A stretch of DNA of 64,000 bases, from contig OY754981.1 in the NCBI GenBank assembly GCA_963576475.1, forward strand, positions 23,006,839-23,070,838, given 5' to 3'. Position 1 is the first letter of the stretch. Each line of letters opens with the position of its first letter. The notes beneath the pieces were generated by a model. The model ran no database searches. It was given only the letters and a program-made list of their open reading frames with translations, and was not told the origin of the DNA. Of the stretch, positions 57,440 to 64,000 are shown piece by piece. Made by a program: the position numbers and the translations under genes. This stretch comes from Molanna angustata. Its lineage: Eukaryota; Arthropoda; Insecta; Trichoptera; Molannidae.

Positions 57440-57925
57440 ATTATGCATACATACATACCATCACGCCATGTCCCTTGCGGGGTAGGTAGAGAGAACCGAA
57501 CGCCACATTTTTCAATCCTGGCACGCATCCCTCGCCTCGTCCACATTCATGCATCGGCTCATACATGTTTTTTATTTTTTATATATTTCGGTAAACATAC
57601 AGCAATACAAAACAAAAATCTTATACACATATAACCAAAAAATTAGCCAGCAAAGTTTACATTAGCATGTTCGTCACACTTCTAACATTTTTCCGTCTTT
57701 CAAAATTTCGTTCACATGGTCGTGCCATCCCTTTCTTAGGCGTCCCCGACCTCTCATTCCATTCCTTTCCGCTCTGTATATTTTCTTTGTCAGGCGCTCC
57801 TCATTCATTCTCCCCATGTGACCAAACCATCTCAATGTGTTCACTTTCATTCTAGTAATGACATCTTTCTTCATCTTACATTCTTTCCTTATATCCTCGT
57901 TTCTTACCCGGTCATACATTGTTCT
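57440..57925 (-). mobile_element. LINE 3' fragment (GRGRLRKGWHDHVN module)
   Basis: The minus strand encodes VRNEDIRKECKMKKDV, VNTLRWFGHMGRM, RGRLRKGWHDHVNEILK and, at the lower end, the GAACCGAACGCC and GGCGTGATGGTATGTATG tail. About 100 nt of other AT-rich sequence splits the module at 57560-57660. It is the same family as 13800, 16150 and 59160. Confidence 0.8.
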
Positions 57926-58016
57926 ATTACAAATCCTAATTAACGATCACATAAATTATATAAATAAATAATTTTATTACTGGATTTTGGCACAGACTAG
58001 TAAGTAATTTAGTATG

Positions 58017-58110
58017 TAGGTTATAATTAATCTACATACTTTTGAGAGAAACTGTTCCGAAATGAAGTGAGATGGAAGATATTATATTGGAAAATATCTT
58101 AATTTATTTT
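58017..58110. repeat. Segmental duplication fragment, matches 48070-48153
   Basis: CTTTTGAGAGAAACTGTTCCG and AAGTGAGATGGAAGATATTA match the intron upstream of gene B exon 3. In gene A this block is about 1.2 kb from exon 3 because of LINE insertions. Confidence 0.75.
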
Positions 58111-58194
58111 ATTTTTACTTTATTTGGGAATATTAACAGTTTATATAGATAATAAGTTTAAAAATTCGTGCTTTGCTATCTATTCCTATTCATA

Positions 58195-58605
58195 GTTCTG
58201 ATTTTTTTTAGCTCTTCGTTTGAAGTACATTCAGCTTGACTATGGAATAGCCTAAGTCCTGATATTACGTCGTATATCTCACTAAACATCTTCAAGAAAA
58301 GGCTAAAGCAAAAATATTTATCTGACAACACCTGATTACATCTTCCTCTCCTCTTCCTTTCCTTATCCTTTAGTTTTCCTATCATTGCTATGAATTGTTT
58401 TTATATGCTATCTTCTTTGTTTTTTTTTTACTTTCCTTCTGCTATCTTTATTTATTTTGTAATGTGATTAACTTATTGCCATAGTACACATTGTTTTGTA
58501 TGTTTAACATTTACACTGGTTGGTTGGAAGAAATTGCCATAAGGCAATAAGCCCGCCAGTGTACTAATTATATGTACAAGATGATTCAAATAAATAAATA
58601 AAAAA
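58195..58605 (+). mobile_element. LINE 3' end (GCCCGCCAGTGTA tail)
   Basis: A decayed reverse-transcriptase end (GACTATGGAATAGCCTAAG) is followed by untranslated sequence, the hairpin ATTGCCATAAGGCAAT, GCCCGCCAGTGTA and (AAAT)n. It is the same family as 4990-5260 and 60470-60705, and lies in the gene A side of the segmental duplication. Confidence 0.75.
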
Positions 58606-58734
58606 TAAGGAAAGATAAAATTATACCACTGACATAAAAATATTCCACTGATTAATCTACAAACTATTGACAATTACAATATGAACTTTGGTGAAGGGTG
58701 GTGAGAAGGGAAGACTGGGAGGAAATGGATGATA

Positions 58735-58775
58735 CTTTCAAGTCCGGTCTTACAAAGGTAATGATGTTGGCCTTT
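58735..58775. repeat. Segmental duplication fragment, matches 48200-48235
   Basis: TTCAAGTCCGGTCTTACAAAG and GTAATGATGTTGGCC match TTCAAGCCCGGTCGTACAAAA and GTAATGTTAGC at 48.2 kb. Confidence 0.55.
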
Positions 58776-58782
58776 CAATTGT

Positions 58783-59690
58783 AGTTTTTGTATGAGAATC
58801 GCATTGCAGAGACATAATATTAATATTTTGCGCATGCGCGTAGTCGTAATAAATTAACATTTGCCAACTGTCAAAAAGTAAGGAAGATCGCGAGGAACCT
58901 TATGAGTGATTTAATACGAGATGTTTTCGATGGATGATGGTTTTAGCGACTTCGTCAAATATGTAAGTATTTGATAATTCAAAACAAATCCCACACAGAA
59001 TATTCAACGATGTATACGAGATGCCGAAAATATGCTGGAATTTCAGAGGAATCGTGACATAGAGCTGTCAGCAAAGAGTAATATAATACCTACGGATAGC
59101 TGTCAGTGTGAGCTTGGTTATATGTGTTTGTACTTACATACTTGCTTTACGGGTCCGGACCTTAGACCATACATACATACCATCACGCGCGTGATGGTAG
59201 GTATGTATGTTTGAACATACATTCATGCATCGTCTCATATATGCTCGTCGATTGTTCCAACTTTTTACGTTTCCTTCTTTCAAAATATCATTCACATGGT
59301 CATGCCATCCCTTTCTGGGGCGACCTCTGCTATTCACTCCATATATTTTTTTGGTCAGTCCTTCATTGTTCACTCTTTCAATATGTCCAAACCACCTCAA
59401 GGCATTCACTTTCATTTTACATATAATATCCTTTTTTATCGTGCATTCTCTTCCTATGTCCTCATTTTTCATATATCGTTTTATTACATACTCTTCTTAG
59501 AAATTTCATTTCTACAGCATTTATTCTACTTTCATGTTGCCAGGTCCATGTTTCACTAGCATACGTTTCACTAGCGCCAGTATAAACTCACAGAAAGCTA
59601 TCTATCCCTTTTCTGCATACACAATAATGTTAAATGCTACGCCATCGTTTGGCGTAGTATTAAGTATTTAGTTAGTGATGGTCACAAAAA
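58783..59690. mobile_element. MITE-like element of the 9.45-kb family, split by a LINE
   Basis: The left part (TTTGTATGAGAATCGCATTG, GCGCATGCGCGTAG, ACGAGATGCCGAAAAT, GAGCTGTCAG) and the right part (AGAAAGCTATCTATCCCTTT, TGCTACGCCATCG) match the two ends of 9447-9975. The middle (59160-59570) is LINE sequence. Confidence 0.75.
59160..59570 (-). mobile_element. LINE 3' fragment inserted in the MITE
   Basis: A 112-codon minus frame encodes KNEDIGRECTIKKDI, VNALRWFGHIERV, SRGRPRKGWHDHVNDILKE and YMRRCMNV. The low-coordinate end has CATACATACATACCATCACG repeats. It is 5'-truncated. Confidence 0.85.
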
Positions 59691-60160
59691 TATATTAAAA
59701 TTAAATGACAACATGGTAGGTACAACAGACTATAGAGCAGTGATTCTTAACCGAAGCGCACGCGCCCCTTTGTGAGCGATTTGGTTGTCTGGGTGGACAT
59801 TTTAAAATTTTTATTCACTTAGGGGACACTGCAGAAGTTCGAGTGGACTTTGTGTCAATATAGAAAAATTTAGAATGCTCATTTGCTCAATTGTTGCGTA
59901 CACTAGGTAAGGAGTAGACACATGATATTAAAATAGAAATTAAAGAATCAGGGTCGACGAATCTCACAAATACACGATGAATATGAAAATGTTGAGCGGG
60001 TATTTAATTTTTGTAAGAATCTTTTTTTTTATAAATAACTTGTTGTAATCGTGATAACGTATATGTATATTATATCTACTTTTATTGAATGATTAACAGA
60101 TTTTTAAATTGAATTAATATTAGAGCGAGAGCTAGTGATCGCCAGATTTACGTCACAGGG
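59691..60160. other. Unassigned stretch
   Basis: Nothing recognised. Confidence 0.35.
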
Positions 60161-60164
60161 TTCA

Positions 60165-60275
60165 TTATCATCATCATCATCATGCCTTTACAGCCATGTG
60201 TGGGCCATGGCCTCCTCCACAATTCTTCTCCAGTCGTACATGTCCTCCGCAGCTCTCCTCCAGTTTGATATCGTA
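60165..60275 (-). mobile_element. LINE 3' end with ATCATCATC tail
   Basis: TCATCATCATCATCATGCC followed by GGGCCATGGCCTCCTCC on the plus strand is the complement of a LINE polyprotein end plus GATGAT tail, as at 44325-44695 and 11290-11640. Confidence 0.6.
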
Positions 60276-60469
60276 TACGTTATCATCGCAATTAATACAT
60301 CATAGCAGGTAACAACTTATTAGTGGTGGTTTTGGCAGAAAAGTATCAGAAATCACGTCTTACATTGATAATAAACCTTTTTAATATTTGGGACATCAAT
60401 TAAAAACCATTTACTTCGAGCGATATCGTATTGCGTGCGCCTTCCTTCCCCCTTTACTGTCTCCATAAC

Positions 60470-60705
60470 CCCTTTTACCATAAATCAAGCATAATTTATT
60501 CAGTTTTTTTTTACTTTTTCAGTTTTAGTGTTTATTATTTGTCTATTTTAATGTACATGAGCTAGGTAACTTATTGCCATAATAAACACTGTTTTGTATA
60601 TTTAACATTAACTCTGGTTGGTTGGAAGAAATTGCCATTAGGCAATAAACCCGCCAGTGTAATAATTATATGTACAGAAAGAGTCAAATAAATAAATAAA
60701 AAAAA
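60470..60705 (+). mobile_element. LINE 3' end (CCCGCCAGTGTA tail)
   Basis: TTGGTTGGAAGAAATTGCCA, TTAGGCAATAAACCCGCC and an (AAAT)n end match 58195-58605. Only the untranslated end is present. Confidence 0.7.
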
Positions 60706-62100
60706 ACTTTGTTGGCAATTTTTTTGGTTAGGTATGTGTGTGTTAGTATATTTATTTGTATAGATTTTTAGTTTACTGAAATATATAAAATAAAATAAAT
60801 AAATACTATGGTCGATGGAAACCCCCAAACAAATTGTTATTATACTTGCGTTGTATGCCATACACTGTGTTCTCGGCGAATGACAGGCGCAGTTCTATAT
60901 TTACTATCATTTATTTACAGTCATTTATTTTGTCAGTGTTTTGACTGTCAGGAGTACTATCTACCTGGTGTGGTTCCTGTATATCACTAACACGAGTACT
61001 AAGGGGTGGAGCAGCCCCCCGCATGACTGTGGCGGTCCATATCCAGCTCGCCGGTAGCCCGCCATGCTCATGAAATTGGTGTAGACCACGACGCCCTTGG
61101 CGTCGAAATAAGAACTGAAAGTACTACAATGTGTGGTGAAGGTTCCCTGTCGAGTCACGTGTTATCGTGCACCAAACAGGGAGGGAAACCCTCGCCATGA
61201 CTGACGGGCCTGTATGTTTGTGGTTGGACTCTTCGTGGTAGTGGTATGAAATATGCTTGATGGTAGGTTCTTGTTTAGTCCGACGAGCAGCCGTTCCAGG
61301 GATGAATAGAACTACATGTTCTGAGTGGGTTAGTAGACTGAAATTCTGTTATTGTATTTACTGTCATTCGTACTCGGTCAATAAACTTCAAAGATGTCTG
61401 TCAGAAGGTTTCCGATAACCAAAATGTCTGTAAATGAATGACGTAATTTTTAATACTAAAATCACGCTTTATATTATAACTGACGCGTTTCGACATCTTA
61501 GCTACCTGTTATCTGCCAAAGTCATAACTACTTAGGATTGATTTATAGTAGCCAATCAGTGTTACTTGAATACTTGCTTTAGTGTACTCTAGAAAAAAAC
61601 AGACTTTATATTATGACGTAAGTCTGGTGGTTACAGGCTCTTGGATTATGTACTTATATTGAATAGCATACAGATTTTCGTAAGAATGAATATTTTACCA
61701 GAACTAGTACAGATTAAGGAGACTTTGAGATCACCCGCTTTATATTCTTCATTAAATTTGTCTTCGCCCATCACCACGATAAAAAAATAATTAAACACTC
61801 AACCCTTTTTCCATTTAACAAAAATATTTAATTGATTTTGATGAAATAAATTTAATGCAATCAACTTGTATTGTATCACATTTGTATGAATTTAATTCTA
61901 AATATAAACAGAATGAGTCGAGAGCTCACCATAATACTGTGCCGAATTGAGCTCACGTCTGGTTTCTTGTATTAACTTATAATATGATACGTTTTTCGTC
62001 ATCACGCTGTTTTGGAAATAAACTATACACAAATAATACTATGATAAATCTCGTTCTACATTATACGCTTAGTACTATTATATTATAACTATAATCAATC
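60706..62100. other. Unassigned stretch with a GC-richer block
   Basis: Bases 60980-61320 are about half GC with words such as GGAGCAGCCCCCCGCATGAC and CGGTAGCCCGCCATGC. This composition resembles the 5' leader of the RTE element at 33.7 kb, but no sequence match was seen. The 65-codon minus frame there (60961-61158) has no recognised family. Confidence 0.35.
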
Positions 62101-63345
62101 ATGTTTGATCATTCAGTAAAATATGCGGAAAAATGTAAAATTATACCCCCTCATCAGTCCGGCTTTCGTAAGGATTACAGCACCACTTCAGCGTTACAAT
62201 GCATTATCGATGACTTATACACTTCATGTGACAAGAGCAAAGTATCAATCTTGGTTCTTCTTGATTTCTCGAAAGCTTTTGATATGATAAGTATTCCATT
62301 GCTCATATCGAAATTGCAATTCTATGGATTTGACGATGGAAGTATCAGATGGTTCCAAAGTTATGTATTTCAGAGGCAGAACGCAGCGTCTGGTCTGCAG
62401 TGAAGTCGGTGGGTCTTTGAAATACTCTACTGCTGTTAAGCTGACTCACGGTGTTCTACAAGAGTCCATACTTGGGCCATTGTTGTTTGCTATATGAATG
62501 TTTTAATTACTGCAAATCACATATGTACGCAGATGACTCACAAGTTTATTTATCTTTTGAGAAACATAACGTGCAATCGGCCGTGAGCATGATAAATAGT
62601 GATTTAAATAAAATTCATGCATGTGCACAAGAACACTACTTCTCAACTCCCAAAAGACTGTAGCACTGGTTGTAGGCTCAAAATAAAAAAAAAATAATGC
62701 TGTGGAAAGCAGCGGCTTTAGGGTTTTCATTGATTCCACTGACATTTCATTTGTGAGCGTAACACGTAATCTCGGTATAGTAATAGACCAATGGTTGAAA
62801 TATGAAGAGCATATCAAAAAAGGGTGCAATGAGGCTATTCAATTCTACGCCTTTTATATAAAATTCGGGAAAATATTTCGGTCAATGTTCGCAATTGTTT
62901 TATCCATATTAGACTATGGGGATGCGGTATATGGTCCTACTTTGTTAAAGAATACACAAAAACAAGTGCAACGTATTCAAAATGCGCGTTTTTGTTACAA
63001 AATACCTAGGCGAGCACATGTTTCTCCATACATTAAGCAGCACGGGATTTGTTTAACTAAATAAAGTTTCATCATCTGTGTCAAATATTCAGAATCATTA
63101 AAAGAGAGACACCTTCCTATCTGTATGACAGATTACAGTGGTCCCGTGATATTCATATGTATGCTACGCGACAAAGAGACCATCTACTTATTCTCCCCAG
63201 ACATCGAACCACTGCCTTTGAAGGGAGTTATACATACACATCAACCAAATATTAGAATGAATTGCCGCAACACATTCGTACGGCAGCCTCATTGCAGAGC
63301 TTTAAAAAGCATTACAGTGAATGGCTATTGAGTACACAAAATTAA
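62101..63345 (+). mobile_element. LINE reverse-transcriptase fragment, frameshifted
   Basis: Three broken frames in order encode a LINE reverse transcriptase: PHQSGFRKDYSTTSAL and LVLLDFSKAFDM (62101-62403), YADDSQVYLSF (about 62525), then LGIVIDQWLKYEEHI and YKIPRRAHVSPYIK (62702-63064), and a last WNELP-like end near 63260. Stops and shifts at about 62400, 62495 and 62662 make it a pseudogene. The endonuclease part is missing. Confidence 0.9.
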
Positions 63346-63630
63346 CTAATAATACAAGTAATAATGCGTTCTTTGTTTATTTATTTATTTTTTATGTTTT
63401 TTTCAATTCTTTTTTTCTGTTTAGATGTTTTCGTATATAATTATATGTTATTTTATTTTTTTATTATTATTTATATATTTCTTTATTTCTTTATTTTACT
63501 TCTCGGGCAACTTACAGGTACTATGTCAAATATTGATTTAACACGCACCCAATAACAAGTTGCCACATTCAGGAGACTTACGATATTAATCGTCTCACAG
63601 ATCCAGACTGAAAACACAATAAATAACTGT
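63346..63630. other. T-rich unassigned stretch
   Basis: T- and TTTA-rich sequence, perhaps the 3' untranslated part of the LINE above. No gene was recognised. Confidence 0.35.
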
Positions 63631-63632
63631 GT

Positions 63633-63706
63633 CTCCACCGGGAATCGAACCCGGGACCTTTGGATCAGCAGTCAGATACCTAACCAACTGAGCCATGAAG
63701 GCCGAC
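63633..63706 (-). mobile_element. tRNA-like sequence, probably a SINE head or tRNA pseudogene
   Basis: On the minus strand: a TGGCTCAGTTGGTTAGGTA A-box, an anticodon region (CTGACTGCTGATCC) and a perfect T-arm CCGGG-TTCGATT-CCCGG. The anticodon stem does not pair well and the acceptor GGCCTTC does not pair with GAGACA. A functional tRNA gene is therefore unlikely, though the intact T-arm suggests recent origin. Confidence 0.55.
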
Positions 63707-64000
63707 AATATATGTTGGTATCTAAATATATACTTTGTGATCATCCAAGACATTGCTGAAAACCAGCTGAACTGTGAGTCTCCACGGGTGTACAGCTGAG
63801 CAATAGCCTATTTGTTGTAAAATAGTGCTAAAGTTGTATAATTTTTTGCTTTTTTATACATGCAACAAATTAATTATCATTTAGTCGTTTATTTACTATA
63901 AACACATATAATAATGAGTTTTAACAATACCTACTAGGGGTGTCCATTATAAAGTGAGAATGAGGTACAAACTTCTGTGGAACCAAAAAGTTAATACTGC
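63707..64000. other. Unassigned end of window
   Basis: Nothing recognised. Confidence 0.35.

Overview
This is an AT-rich, intron-rich, repeat-laden animal nuclear window. It most likely comes from a moth or butterfly. The evidence is a neural-cadherin gene of insect type, an RTE retrotransposon, abundant tRNA-derived SINEs and foldback MITEs, frequent 'ggtacctacc'-type words, and a small gene pair that recalls lepidopteran ommochrome-binding-like proteins. No prokaryotic feature, CRISPR array, operon or functional rRNA gene is seen.

Three kinds of coding material stand out. (1) Eight exons on the minus strand (45010 down to 30175) form one continuous reading frame of about 637 codons, with GT-AG introns and compatible phases throughout. 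They encode consecutive extracellular cadherin (EC) repeats of a classical type III cadherin, best matched to CadN (N-cadherin). The first exon starts and the last exon ends inside the ectodomain. Amino-terminal exons must therefore lie above 45010, and the last EC, laminin-G/EGF, membrane and cytoplasmic exons below 30175. None is visible in the 30 kb downstream or the 19 kb upstream. (2) Between 47.7 and 56.9 kb, also on the minus strand and probably inside a CadN intron, lie two paralogous small genes. Copy B (50948-47741) has a signal-peptide exon and two more exons, and its 3' end runs into a (TA)n array and an assembly gap. Copy A (56813-55292) keeps the 3' half. It encodes propeller-like repeats, a Thr/Pro-rich stalk of six 15-residue repeats, a transmembrane helix and a cytoplasmic tail. 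(3) A full-length RTE-type non-LTR retrotransposon (33687-36922) with an intact 930-codon endonuclease/reverse-transcriptase frame and 9-bp target-site duplications sits antisense in a CadN intron.

The remaining sequence is mostly transposon debris. There are 5'-truncated LINE tails of several families, two or three tRNA-derived SINE families, and at least five foldback or MITE families, some nested in each other. There is a 102-bp tandem satellite with a 204-bp higher-order unit, long (TA)n arrays and several near-perfect palindromes. Region by region: 0-6 kb holds foldbacks, a tandem duplication, SINEs and a LINE tail; 6-17 kb holds LINE tails and MITEs; 17-30 kb holds foldbacks, the satellite, a LINE and (TA)n arrays; 30-45 kb holds the CadN exons with the RTE element and MITEs in their introns; 45-57 kb holds the nested gene pair; 57-64 kb holds LINE, MITE and SINE remains.
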